Source of the DNA: Oscheius onirici
Taxonomy: Eukaryota; Nematoda; Chromadorea; Rhabditida; Rhabditidae
Assembly: GCA_932521025.1 (NCBI GenBank)
Contig: OW051470.1
Coordinates: forward strand, 9,658,501 to 9,722,500
Length of the DNA: 64,000 bases
Reading direction: 5' to 3'
Shown piece after piece: positions 31,651 through 43,559 of the stretch (its first letter is position 1; every line of letters begins with the position of its first letter). The position numbers were made by a program, and so were the translations under genes. Under the pieces are notes generated by a model. That model worked only from the letters and a program-made list of their open reading frames with translations. It was not told the DNA's origin and did not search any database.

Positions 31651-34600
31651 TTATTTGACAAAGTCAGAATTCCTTACTGTCCATTCTCTGGTAACAAACT
31701 GGTATGCACAAGTAGTTGTGTCTCTCTCAACCATCATTAGATCCTGAACTTCTACGCCTCCAGTCATGGCATAGAAATTGATTCGGCTGACGACGACAAC
31801 TTGCAGTAGGGCAGTATCGGAGAGATGGTCCGATGAGTCGGCAACTCGGAAAGTCATGAAAGTGCTTCGGTTCAGACCGAGTCCCGTAAAGGGAACTTGA
31901 TGAACAAAGTCGTCGTTCATGTCCACTGTGAAGCCGGGAAAGACGTGAAGGTCTGAGACGACTCTGGCTTGAACTTCTGCTCCTCCGATGACTGTTTTGA
32001 CGGCTACGAGCCAATCACCGCCTGCCACTGTGGAAGAGTCTGAAGGAATGGATTTTCGGGGTTTGACTGGATTGGGTTACTGTAGCGAAGAACCAGTATC
32101 TGGGTGTCCGAGAAGAGGATTGAAGTGGAGTCGACGGGGAGCTTCTTTCCTGGAATTGCGATGGTGAGAGGGACTGAGAGACAGTGACTCACTGTTAAAC
32201 TGGACCACAACATTTCCTCTAGTAGACACATCAATTCCCAAAATGGTAATTTCTACAACTTTGACCTGATTTTCCAGAGAGAATTCGAAAGAACAGAATT
32301 GTTGACAGTCCTGAAATCAATTATGATCCTTTTCTCTGCTCTCTTACGCTGGAACTCTCGTCAGAGACAAATTCATTGGCCTGGGTTGATGAGATGATCA
32401 TTGGAGCTAGCTGAGAGATGCTGTTCTGTGTAAGAGCGACAATTCTGCCGCCGGACTGCTTGACGGCTTGGAAAAGCGGCTGGTTTACTGTATCGTTGGG
32501 GATTTTGGGATAGCCGCCTTGGTTTTTGGGAGTGTAGAAGACGTTGACCTGAAAATGTTTTTCAAACTGGGCTACAACAAATTGGCGTGTGAACTGTTGC
32601 GTCCGTGCTTGAAAACATATTGGCCACAACGAGTTCGCGTGTGAACTGTGGAAGTTGTAGTTCAAAACAGAAGCCAAAACGGATTGGCGTGTGAACTATC
32701 GAGTCCTACCTGTGTATCAATTTTCTGCTGCAAAAAGTCATCAAAAGAAGAGCTTGCACGAGGAGTAGAAGCCGGTCCCGTGGTAAAGAGATAAATGACT
32801 CCCGGAGCCTGTATATTCATCTTCCAAGCATCCACCAGGCCATCAATTGACCGAGATCTATAGTCCTGGTACTGCTGGGGGTTATTGATAGAGATTTGGA
32901 AGGTCTGCACAAAGAGATCGGCATTGGATGTACTTATTATTCTTCTCGAATCTAAAAAGTATGTTTTTTTGTATTTTTCAGGAAAAAATACCGTATTGAT
33001 CGAACATGATCAGAGTGTACATCACTGGAGTATCTTGGGATTCTGTGGCGGTCACGATCTTCTGGATAATGCTGTTCAACTGGACGTTGACCAGAAGACT
33101 GTCGGGTTGATTGTTCAGGACAAAGGTAATCTGAAAGGAGTGATTGCTACTAGGCGTGTGAACTGTCGATTTTTGATCAAAATGAGAAACCACAACAGTT
33201 TGTCGGGTGAACTGTCAAAACTGTAGGCACAACGAAACGGCGTGTGAGCTGTCTATGCTGTAGCTCATTAATAGCCACAACGGTATCGCTTGTGAGCTGT
33301 CTATGTTGTAGCTCAGAAACATTAGGCCACAACGGCTTCGCGTGTGAACTGTCAAGTCTGGCTGTCCACATTTTTCCCCTTACCTGCTTCGGATTACTGT
33401 TCCTGGGATCGACACTCTCCAAAAAGTTCCAGTCGTGACAAACAGCTAAAATTTTAAAATTTTATCTTTTCCGCCATTTTCTTACGGATATCACAGATAG
33501 TCCCAGTCCATTTAGAGCTGCACTGGCAGCTAAAAGTATCCTCATTCAAAAAGGCCCCATTTTTACATTTTGGATTCTGACAGTACAGGCCACCGTAATC
33601 CGGTGGGCATTTACAGAGTCCAGAGGCTGGAACAGTCCTTTAAATTTGCAATCTTCAAAAATTACATAATTTGTAGCCTCCATTCAAACACTTGTTCGCT
33701 TCAAGGTAACAAAATGCCCGGATACTTCTGCTATAAGTGTGACCGTCCTTTGTCACGCCAATGAGCTACAAATTGGTTTTTTTTTTGAAGAAAGAACGCG
33801 AAAAATACCCGAAGGTTAAAGCTGTCAGACGGCTTGTCGCAGATGAACGGTAGCTGGGCGTAGTACTCAAAAACGCACGAGTTCGTTCGTGTGACAGGAG
33901 AACCACTCCAGCCGAAGGTGTTCTTCTCGTTAAAAGCCTGGAGAGATGGTTGAAAGGAACGATCAAGGTCGGGGTTCTGGACGTGCAGGACAGGGTATAC
34001 AGGCATTCCTGAAAACAGACTCTCTGACTCTCCGTCCATCTCTCACAATCAGACTCTCAGTCTCTCTGATTCTCTGCTCTTTGACTTTCTGACTCTCTGA
34101 CTATCTGTGTGTCTCTATGGCTCTCAGACTCTCTGACTCTGACTCTCAGACTTTTAGACTCTCTCACTAATTGTCAGACTCTCAGACTCTCTGTCTCTCT
34201 GTCTCTTTGTCTCTCTGACTCTCAGACTCTCAGACTCTTCGACTCAAGTCTAGTAAGCTAAAGGACCAGTCAGTTTGGAAGTGAGCGCTGGCTAACAGTA
34301 GAGAGTCCTCGCTTATATGCACAGCTTATAGCTACTAGCCTGAACTATGGTTTGTTCAAAAAGACATACAGTAATCCATTTGAATCTGTTCGAGAGCAAT
34401 TTTTTTTGGCGCGCTGTCAAACAGTGTCTTTAAAATTCCTTCTGCAATTCTCACCAAAGTGAATAAAAACGTGTACAACAATAAGAGTGATGTCAAACAG
34501 CAAGATCAAACAAAACAAATGAGAGAATATGAGATTAAAAGTTGAAAAACGAAGTGAGATTTCTCGAATTGAAAACCCCCAATTTGAAAGCGCGCCAACA

Positions 34601-37600
34601 TTGTTGGTCTCGAACAGAATCAAATGGGTTACTGTATGTCTTCGATTTTTGAACAGACCATACTGTACTAAAACTCTGTCCCTGTTTCTCTATCTCTTAC
34701 CGAAGGTGATGTTCGACTGCTCAGCATCAAACGAAGGATTCGAAGAGTAGCGCACATAAGTAGAATGATTGGACCTAAACTCTCTATTGTCTACAGTAAG
34801 ACCAACCTACTTGATGACAGCCTTCATAAGGCAAGCTCCATTTTCAGCAGTGACTTGTGTCTCATAGCCTCCAGTATTCACTTGACTCGTTGTAACTTTG
34901 TACACTCCGAGGTAGGGCATAATCTTGACCGGTTTCACTAGTTGTTGGGTTCCGAACTCGAGATTGGTGATGGTTACGGTAAAACCTTCCGTCTGGGGAC
35001 AGTTCACAATCACGAAGACGTCATTGTTGGGCTGATCCACTTGGAAGAAAAAGTTTTTGTTTATCGGCTGCGTGGGGAAAGATTCCTCTATGATGGTCTC
35101 GGTACGGTGGTGGGAGTCGGCGTAGGAGACAAAGAGCTGAAAATGGTATTGTTTTCAAAGGAAAGGAGGATAAAAAATGAGCCACAGCGGTTTGGTGTGT
35201 GAACTGTGGCGGGAGAGTAGAGTATAAAGCAACAACGCTTTGGTAGGTCAAGCATGCGACTCCAAAACAACATGCCAAAACGCATCGGCGTGTGAACTGT
35301 CGAGACAGGTGCCAAAACTTAATTACAAGCTGGAAGTTTCTAATTGTTGAAAATTAAAAGTTTCTAGTTGTTTTCCTTAAAATTCAAAGTTTGCACTCTA
35401 ATTGCCTAACATTTGAAAAGCATACAAAAAGTTTTGTAAACAAGACTATAAAAAAAGTTTTAAAAAAGTTATTCAGAGCTACCAAGAAGCCCCCAGAAGG
35501 TTCGTCTCGTCAGCAAAAGAATGGATTCGTTTCAAGACCACGGCGGCACAAGAGCCCTGCAGAACAGGATATCTACCCGCTCGCAGCGCAAGACTCGCTC
35601 CAAGATGAACAAGCCGAGGAAGCTTCTCGACGAGCTGGAGAATCGAGGTTGGTTTGGTAGATTGACTGTGAGAGAATGACAGTGACAGAATAAAGAATCT
35701 GTTCCAGTACCGAGCAAGAAGATCGGCGACGGAATCCTCGAATTCTGGAAGGACGAGCAGAAGGATATTGCCACCTTCTTTGCCTTCTTCAAGCCGGAAA
35801 ACAGTCAGAAGAATCTGAAGCTGGACGCGATGCTCTTCGACAGGACTCGAGTCATTCTGACGGACGGCGGCTCGGACTACTACCACGCCAGCTGGGTCGA
35901 TGGAGCCAGCCGCGAGAAGATGTACTGTCTGGCACAGGCGCCGCTAAAGACTACGGTAGAGGACTTTTGGCGCCTCGTCGGACAGATCAAGCCCGAGGCT
36001 ATCGTCTTCCTGGAGGGCAGTGACAGTGACGACGGCAAGCTCCTGCTGGAAAACAAAAAGGCCGGATCGGAAGTCGAAAAAGTTGACGGATGGGAGGTCT
36101 TCCAGGTAGTTTTTCTGTTTCTGTCCTGTCTCCTGTATTGTCCCTTGTCCAGTGTCTGGAGAGAATATGAGTCGAGGAACGAGTCAACTGGATAGAGAGT
36201 ACAAGAAACTACCGGATTTGGAACAAAATAAACCGGATTGATCTATCAGTAGAGACTGATGAAGCAGCCATCAAGAAAAGAGAGTCACTGTTGGTCGATC
36301 AACTGAATGAAGAGTATGAGTCGAGAAGATAACCCTGGTTTCAAAGCGACTGAACCGGGAAGATCTACTGTACCAGACGGCTAAAAAATGACCAACACTG
36401 AGTCAAGATGCTTGCCGATCAATTGAATTTCATGGAGAGAGTAGGAGTCAGGAGGAGAAGAAGAGAGCCAAGAGTATACGTCAAATGGAAAAATCCTGTA
36501 CTACTGGGGAGTAACGGTAGATCTACTGAACGGTCTAGACGCTTCTCTCAATCGCTCTCCCTCCTTTTTCCTGTGTCTCTGTCTGTCTGTCCTCCAGTCC
36601 CTCTGTCCCTCTGTTTCTCCCTGTCTCTGTTCCTCTAATCTCAACCCCCAATCTTCCAGGTGACCAAGACCAAGATCTACTCCCTGACCGGCTGGACTGA
36701 AGACCACAAGCCGCCTCAGTTCCTCGATTCGCTGGAAAAGTTCCGCAAGATTGTGCCTCACGAGTCGAAGGACCCCGTTCTGGTCGTGTGCAAGGACGGC
36801 GGAGGCAGGAGCGGCATCTTTACGCTCATCGACATAGAATTCGACAGGATGCGCAAGGGCCGGAGCAAGTTTGTCGAGACTGTCCGCAACCTCCGCCAGC
36901 AGAGATATAACGCCATCGAGAGCTTCGAGCTCTTCGATTCTGCAATGAACCTCTTCTGCGACCTGGCCAAGAAGCACTCCTAGGTCCCGGATAGAAAAAC
37001 AGATAATAAAACAGAGAGAGAAACTGTTCTTGTTAGGGTTTTTGGGTTAATTTGAGCATTATAACACTGATCTGATCAGAATTACGGGTATCTTCGTCAC
37101 CAAACAGCGAAGGGTCGTTGACAAGAGAAATTACGGTTGTGACCCGGGTCGGCTGCCACTTACCAGAGACAGACGGCATTCTACAGTAGTCCAGTCTAGT
37201 GACTCTTGACTCTCTTTTCTTGGCCTATAGTCAAGGACTCTCTACAGTATCCAGTTCTTTCTTACCGACTGTTTGTTTCTGGTTCTCAGACTCTTCACTA
37301 TCTAGTCAGTACTGTCTAGATTCTTGCCTCTCTGATGGACTGTGTCACCAGACAAGAATCAGCACCAGAGATGTGCGGGAATGGCCAAAAAAATTCCCGC
37401 AGGAATCCGCGGGAATGTTTAGTCTCAAAAAAAATTTCCCGCGTCCCGCTGGAGGGAATCCCGTGCTCACTTTTATTCCAGCGTTCCCGCTTGAATATTC
37501 CCGTGAGAAGAAGTTTTTCTTGTGGGAATGACGGGAATCACGGGAATTTTCTAAAAACGCTAATTTCGCTTATTTTCGTCTGTTTTTCGCTATGCAACTA

Positions 37601-40600
37601 ACTTTCGCGCTGATTTTCAACAAGATGATAGTCAAAAATGCAGTTCTAAGCCGATGACACAAAAATAAGCCATATTTGGACCAAAAAGTAGGTCCTTCCT
37701 TGATTTTTGCTGACGAAAAACTCTAAAATCGTAAGATAAAGAGTCTGAATTTTTCCGCGGGAAAGTACGGGACTTTTACTGTCTAAAAATTATTCCCGCG
37801 CATATTTTGTCCCGCGTTCCCGCGGGAATAAATTCCCGCACATCTCTGATCAGCACAAAGTTGTCCTGTACTCTTGACTAGTGTCCCCTATACATTATTT
37901 CTATGTTCTATGTTCCTATGTTTCTATGTTCTGTCCTCTCCTGACAGGAACAGGGAGGGAAACAGTAACAGAGAGACAACAAACTCACACTATGAATGAT
38001 GTTCTCCGCATAAAAATCCTGTAGTTCCTGACATAGATTGAGGAAGATTCCTCCAGTCTTCTGGGCAACTTGCTGGTACATGTTCTGGGTTCCTGTAGCC
38101 ATACACTTGGTCATGATTCCAAAAGGGGCGGTAATGACAATGTTCAGTTGAATCTGCTTCTCCACTGCCTGTCTTCTGAACAGGAATACTGTTACTGTCA
38201 CTGTTATTTTTTACTGTTACTGTCATTGTCACTGTCACTATTACTGATACTGTTACTGTGACTCTTACTCACATGACATCTACTTCAATGCCAGGTTCGC
38301 CCGGACCCTCATCCACGAACAGAAACATGGCAGTGGGACCACCATTCGTGATTCCAATTGTGGCAGCCACAGCTTGGAAAGAAGCTTGAGGACCAACAGG
38401 GCTCGGCACATAAGAGACCTCATTCACGGCATTTTGGAACTCGTTCGGATCCGAGAAATTTGCAATGTGGTAATAGTTCTGGAAAGTGCCTGAAAAAGTG
38501 TATAGACTCATTTTGTTCCGGAACATACCGTACTCCTTCTGGTTGTGGAAGGTGGTCAGAATGTACTCGCTGTAAGTGTCTTTTCCCTGCATCTGCCTCA
38601 AGAGAGCAGCCACTCCTCCGTCTATGCTGGTACCGATTTCGGCCTGGGACAGAGTTCTTTGGAGAACGATGACCAGAGTAGTATTGGTAGTCGGGATGGG
38701 TACGGTAGGTGGGACTGAGCAGCTCACTAAAAATACGTGTGAGCCACAATGCGTGTGAACTGCCGAAGCTGTGGCAAAAAAAACCACAGCAGTATGGCGT
38801 GTGAACTGTGGCTTCAACAGCTGACTTTAATAACTCACAAATTTCACAGTGGTCTCCAGAGACTCCTGGTGGACAGTTGCATGGCCCAAATCCATTTCCA
38901 GGGAAATTGTTAATCACTCCATTATTGTAGCATTTGGGAATGCTACAGTCATGTCCAGACCAATCGTTTGTACAGCGACAAGTTCTGCCTCCCTGTCTCG
39001 TTCCACCGTTCTGACAGGTGACTGCGGATGAGAAGCGTTTTTCTAGAGAGATGGGGTTAGTTCTCTGTCTTACTCTCCGTCTCTCTATCTCTGTGACTCT
39101 CAGACTCTCTGTCTCTCTGACTGTCTCTCTGTCCCTCCGTCTCTCTCACCCATTTCCAAACAGTATCCAGGCACAAGTTGAGTAGTAGTCTTTCCAGCTA
39201 CGTCAGTCAATTGAACCTGCTGAGCTAGTGGTCCCAACTGGGGACACTTTGGAAAAGGCCCGAACTGGAGATTGTAGGTGCACTCGGCTTGTCGTATTTT
39301 ATACTGAACTTGGTTACTCATGAAAGCTCCCGTTTCCGATGAAATCCACTGAATCGAAGCTTCTTCCGGTTGAATCTTTGTGGAATAGGCATTGACTGTG
39401 TTGATATAGTCTAGAGAGTCGGTTTAAAGGACTGTCTGGTCACTTACTAGCTGAGAGATAGTTGCTTCCGGCGTCTACATTCGAATCATAAGCTGCGGTC
39501 AAAAAGATTGCGTTGTATGTTGCCGTCATGATTCGAATATTCGCTTTTTCTGAGCCAGGATGAACTGCGATAGGTTGATTGTTGGCGCCGTTTTGATAAA
39601 TCTGTAATTTTCATTTTGAAAAAACACCTCAATTTAACAATTACAGCGAATCTGGTTCCGGTCACTGATGCAGTCAACGGACTAGTCAGAGGGCCATCGG
39701 TTATTTTTGGCACTGAAAGATCAATGTTCATGTAAAAAAACAGGAAGCAACGGTTTGGCGTGTGAACTGTCGAAGCCGTGGCTGCAATATTCAGAAGCCA
39801 CAGCTTCGGCAGTTTACTCGCCAACTCGTTGTGGCTTCTCATTTTCAGCCACAACTTCGACAGTTCACACAAGAACTGGTTGCGGCTGCAGCATTATACT
39901 CACACTTTCCAGACGGAACTGTGACAAGAATGAAGACATAATCTGTCGAAGGCAGTTTCGGAATGGGAATGTGCGTAGTACTAATTTCGCTGCCAGTTCC
40001 GTAACGAGCAGCGACTGTCTGTAGAGTGTAGAAAGAAAGAGTTTCGAGAATGTACTCCACTTCCAGAGTGGGATAAGTGTAAATGTCTCCCAGAGTCGCT
40101 TGTGCGACTCTTGCGAAAGTATTGTAACTGTCCCCAGCCTTCGAATGGTCAGTGGTTCCTGTCTCGGAGAAGAAGTAGACAATCTGAAAAACAGTAAGAT
40201 GAAGAGACAGGGACAGGGACAGGGATAGGGACATATATCTTACCCGATTGTTCCAGGCAAGCGTCTGAAGTGCCAGTTGATTCTCAATAGAGTCGCTAGC
40301 CAGAGTATAATTGGCCGGTCCGGCATCCTCGTCCAGAGAGTCGGTAAAGACAAAAACTGTAGATCCGGGCTGCATTGTGTTGGTGAAAGACTGGGCTTCA
40401 AGGACGGCTCTCTGGGTCGGCTGTTTTTCTCTTCCCTGGACTGTGAAAATGAGTGTGTTGAGATAGTCGATCATTTCTCCGATGGTATTGAACGTTTGGG
40501 TAGACATCAGGAGGGCACCTTCTGAAAAGCAAGTTTTTTGCTACAGAGTCCGCAGTTCACACGTGAAGCCGTTGTGGCTTCAAGTTTCAAGCCACAGTTC

Positions 40601-42341
40601 ACACGCAAAGCAGTTGTGACTTACTCGTATGAACGTAGCTGACAACAATGTAATTCTGGTAGACTGACGAGGCAAAAAAGCTCTGCAGCGCAGCCTGGAG
40701 ATTAAATGCCAGCTCGTTCAGTACATATGCCATGGTCGATTTGATGCTGACAACCAGTATGAAAGAAGGGCTTCTGGTGATCGCGACGTCCGTTTCAATT
40801 GACGGCAGACAGCCTCTCTGCTGGCAGTTCAGAGCATACCGTCCAGGGGGACAGGTACATCTGCCGTTGCTCACGATTCCTCCGTTCAGACAGCTGAAAT
40901 CGCTTGATACTGTCTTTCTGTCTCTCAGTCTCTGTCAAGAAGCATCGGTTTCTTTGACTAGCACTGTTTTTGGGCCACAAAATTGGTATGTAGTAGAAGA
41001 ACTGTCGGTTGTACTGTACAGCCGATTGTTCTCTATATGCCGCTCTCCGACATCTTTTGCTTATTTCTGGATATTTTTGATCAATTTTCTCATCCAAGGG
41101 TTGTTTTACACGCTGAATTCAAAAAACCCTAGAAATGTGAAAAATGAAAAGAAAATGGTGAAAAACGCCATTTTGGGCTGATTGGGGAATTGGTGCCAAA
41201 AATTTTAAACGAAGGTAGGCGTTTACTGCAGTACAACCGAACTGTCTATGTCTCAATTACGGTATTCATCCTAGGCTGCAGCAGTACCGGATAGCACCCG
41301 TACTCTCTCTTCCGCAGCTGCCAACGACCTCTCGCTGTTTGAACATGAAGATCGGATGAGTATTATTATGCCCATTTTTGAAGTAAAAACGGAAGACTAC
41401 TTCTGTCTCTCGATCTGTACTGACCTTATTTCCTCACAGCTATCTCCCAAAAAGAATGGCGGACAGGCACAGGACATGTTCGGCAACAGGAAGCCGCCAT
41501 TGAGACATGTACTGACTCTATCCGAATTGGAAGAAATTGACGGCGGAGAGGGAAGAGATTCTGACGCAGAAAAAAAATTTGTAGTACAGACTTTAGGGTA
41601 AAAAATGATTTCACTGATATCAGGAACAGTTTTACAGCCGCCCAGTAGCCGCCCTCTTGAGATTAGACCAAAGGCTTTTGTCACGTTAGGTGTTAGTAGA
41701 AAAGTTTTTAAAAAACGGAAGCTACAATTGTTTGGCGTGTGAATTGTCGAAGCTATTACTGCAGATTTGTGAAGCTACAACAGCGACAGTTCACACGGCA
41801 ACTAGCTGTGGCACAAGATTATCCGCCACGACAACGACAGTTCACACGCCGACTCGTTGTGGCCTTTTATCAACTTTTGACTACAAACCCCCCCCCCCCC
41901 CCCCCCCAACCTACCCAATTCTCTCAGCCGGAAAAAGTCCACATCATGAGCATCAGCTACCAATTTTAAAATTTCCGCCCTGGACAGCGAAGTGGTCAAG
42001 AAGGCCGTAAAAATGGCCGTAGGGTGGATGTCTTTTCCATGTATACTGTAATTTTCTGATTTTTAAAAAATAGCGGGAAACTCACGAGAAGGAATGGACG
42101 TAAAAGTCTTCCAAATGTCCATCCAGAAGGCTAGACAGCTTCTCTTTCAATTTTTCTTCAGCCGGTAGAAATTGTTTTCGATTCGTTGGGTCTCCTTTGA
42201 CATCATCCACAGAAATGCCACCAAAGTGACCGTCGAGCTCGAAATGAAATGCTACTGCCCCTAAAATGGACCAAAATGTTAAAAAAAAAGTGCAAAATGA
42301 ACTAACCCCCAGAAAGTAGTAGCAGTGCTGATAGCAGCATG
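31651..42341 (-). CDS. Large secreted VWA-like/EGF protein (IRG-7-like architecture)
   Basis: About 26 exons from ATG 42341 to stop 31651 (AATAAA overlapping the stop) join in phase to roughly 1,700 aa. Order: signal peptide MLLSALLLLSGGAVA; helical segment (EKLKEKLSSLLDGHLEDFYV); EGF repeats (CLNGGFLLPNMSCACPPFF; CLNGGIVSNGRCTCPPG); a VWA-like domain with a degenerate metal site (SFILVVSIKSTM, TVFVFTDSLDEDAG); beta-rich modules; more EGFs (CQNGGTRQGGRTCRC; CNCPPGVSGDHC); a second VWA-like part (TLVIVLQRTLSQAEIGTS, TAMFLFVDEGPG); further EGF and VWA-like units (CKCPPDYGGLYC; PVMYTLIMFDQYG; GVIYLFTTGPAS); and a C-terminal beta domain. This resembles nematode secreted VWA/EGF proteins such as IRG-7 of the intestinal immune response, but no C-type lectin domain was seen. 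The intron between about 38000 and 35160 contains a whole phosphatase gene on the other strand. The gene could be two genes split there; phase continuity and lack of a second signal peptide favour one. Confidence 0.75.
34345..34672. repeat. Inverted-repeat MITE related to 43041-43245
   Basis: Left end GGTTTGTTCAAAAAGACATA, ACAGTAATCCATTTGAATC, TGTTCGAGA; right end is the reverse complement with small differences (TCTCGAACAGA, CAAATGGGTTACTGT, TTTTTGAACAGACC). It lies in an intron of the VWA/EGF gene. Confidence 0.75.
35521..36983 (+). CDS. Tyrosine-phosphatase-family protein nested in an intron
   Basis: Three exons (35521-35648, about 35708-36104, 36660-36983) give about 284 aa. A basic N-terminus (RSQRKTRSKMNKPRK) precedes a PTP domain: DRTRVILTDGGSDYYHASWV (substrate-binding region), MYCLAQAPLKTTVEDFWRLV, GWTEDHKPPQF in place of the WPD loop, and the P-loop VVCKDGGGRSG, followed by QQRYNAIESFELFDSAMNLF. 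The catalytic Cys and Arg are kept, but the usual His before Cys is Val and WPD is altered, so activity may be weak or absent, as in many worm-specific PTPs. AATAAA follows at 37005. It sits opposite in strand inside a ~2.8-kb intron of the VWA/EGF gene. Intron 2 holds a CT tract. Confidence 0.82.
37366..37848. mobile_element. hAT-type MITE with 8-bp target duplication
   Basis: Ends are perfect 17-bp inverted repeats (CAGAGATGTGCGGGAAT and its complement), flanked by ATCAGCAC at 37358-37365 and 37849-37856. Internal CCCGC/GCGGGAAT motifs recur. CAG-starting ends and 8-bp duplications define hAT elements. At 483 bp and without an ORF it is non-autonomous. Confidence 0.9.
41085..41240. repeat. 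375-bp MITE, right-end fragment
   Basis: Carries GTTTTACACGCTGAATTC and the right terminus AACGAAGGTAGGCG ... AGTACAACC of the element at 18617-18990. The left half is missing. It is intronic in the VWA/EGF gene. Confidence 0.7.
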
Positions 42342-42495
42342 GCTACTGAAAATGAGGGGAGCTTATCACACCGGGCGATGATTCGAAAGGCCGAAAAGGA
42401 TGATTTTTGAGAGTTTTATGTGTCTTGGCGTCATGTCTGCTACTGCAGGAAGATGAAGGAAAAAATGAAGATAACAATTTTTATTGATAGAATTT

Positions 42496-43477
42496 TCAGT
42501 TGAGGACTGTCGGAACAAAACCAGCTGATCTTTTTCCTTTTGGGAGCGTCGCACGGACTTCGTCGACTGTTTTTCCGCACCTGGAAAGGACTCTAGTCAA
42601 TATAGTCCACTCTGTCCCTCTGTCTCTCAGCCGTACGCTCTCTCGCAATGCTGTCAACGACCCTTCGCTGATTGAGCACAAACGTGCCCGTTATCGGATG
42701 AGTGTGACTATGCTCGGATGAATCGAATGAGCGTGACTAAGCTAAATTTTGAGTAGGGCTGTAAGAACCGAAAACATGACGAAGCTGCGTTTTGTTTCCC
42801 CGAATTCTCCCAAACCTACATTTTTTACAGTCACCGGGTATGTTTCTTCGTCAAAAGAAACCTACATGCATAACATTTTTTTAATTCGGAAGAGAACCGA
42901 CTACTCTTTTGCTCTAGGAAGAGTCGGACGAGCTTTTTTAACCGTTTTTGCCTGAATCGTAGTCAGTCTACTCTAGGCTGAATATAGGCCTCAAACAGTG
43001 TCTCAAAAGAAGAAGTTATAACGATTTGCAGTGTTAAAGTCTGTTCAAAAAAAAGAACGCAACAGTAACCCATTAATATTTCGCTTCGAGAACCCCAAAC
43101 CTCTGAAGCACGGCAATTCAATTTGAGAAAATCAAGAAATCGGTTTGAATTGTTGCAGTTTACCCTGAAAATCAGGGGTTTGTGGTTCTCGAAGTGAGAT
43201 ATTTATGGGTTACTGTTGCGTTCTTTTTTTTTTGAACAGGCTTTAGTCTGTTTCTCTATCCAAAACTCCTACCATCCACAAGCCAACTGGCATCTATTAA
43301 ACATCGTCTGAACATAAGCCAAAGAAAAGCACAGTCCCAGTTTGCAACTGCAGTCGACAGCCGTATTGTTACATCTGAACAAATTTCTAGAGAAAAACAT
43401 ATAGACAGAGCTTACGCTGCATCAGTCTGTGAGCTCACATTGGTGACAAGAAGAAGGAAGAGAATGAGGTAGATCAT
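42496..43477 (-). CDS. Small secreted single-ShKT-domain protein
   Basis: Three exons: 43477-43418 (signal peptide MIYLILFLLLVTNVSS), 43372-43273 and 42582-42496, about 82 aa precursor. The mature part holds the ShKT six-cysteine pattern (CNNTAVDC, CKLGLC, FNRCQLACGWC), with the final CGxC completed across the second intron, plus a short basic tail (LPKGKRSAGFVPTVLN). ShKT modules occur in many nematode secreted proteins, alone or beside enzymes; here no other domain is present and the role is unknown. There is one extra Cys (DCSC). AATAAA follows the stop, and the next gene on the strand starts about 150 bp on after TTTTCAG, an operon-like spacing. Confidence 0.72.
43041..43246. repeat. Hairpin MITE, ~205 bp
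   Basis: CTGTTCAAAAAAAAGAACGC, AACAGTAACCCAT and TCGAGAACC on the left are mirrored on the right (GGTTCTCGAAG, ATGGGTTACTGTTGCG, TTTTTTGAACAG). Arms are about 70 bp. It lies in intron 2 of the ShKT gene and is related to 34345-34672. Confidence 0.8.
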
Positions 43478-43559
43478 CGTTTGCGGCTTTTCGATTCTCC
43501 CGCTCTTTTTATGCCAGGGACAAGTCTATTGGTTCAGCTTACAGCCTGACATGGAACAA

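Noticed and set aside
36180-36530. Frames between PTP exons 2 and 3 (for example around DQLNEEYESRR) that might be extra PTP exons.
   Set aside because: They need stop read-through or out-of-phase joins, while exon 2 and exon 3 join directly in phase; treated as intron.
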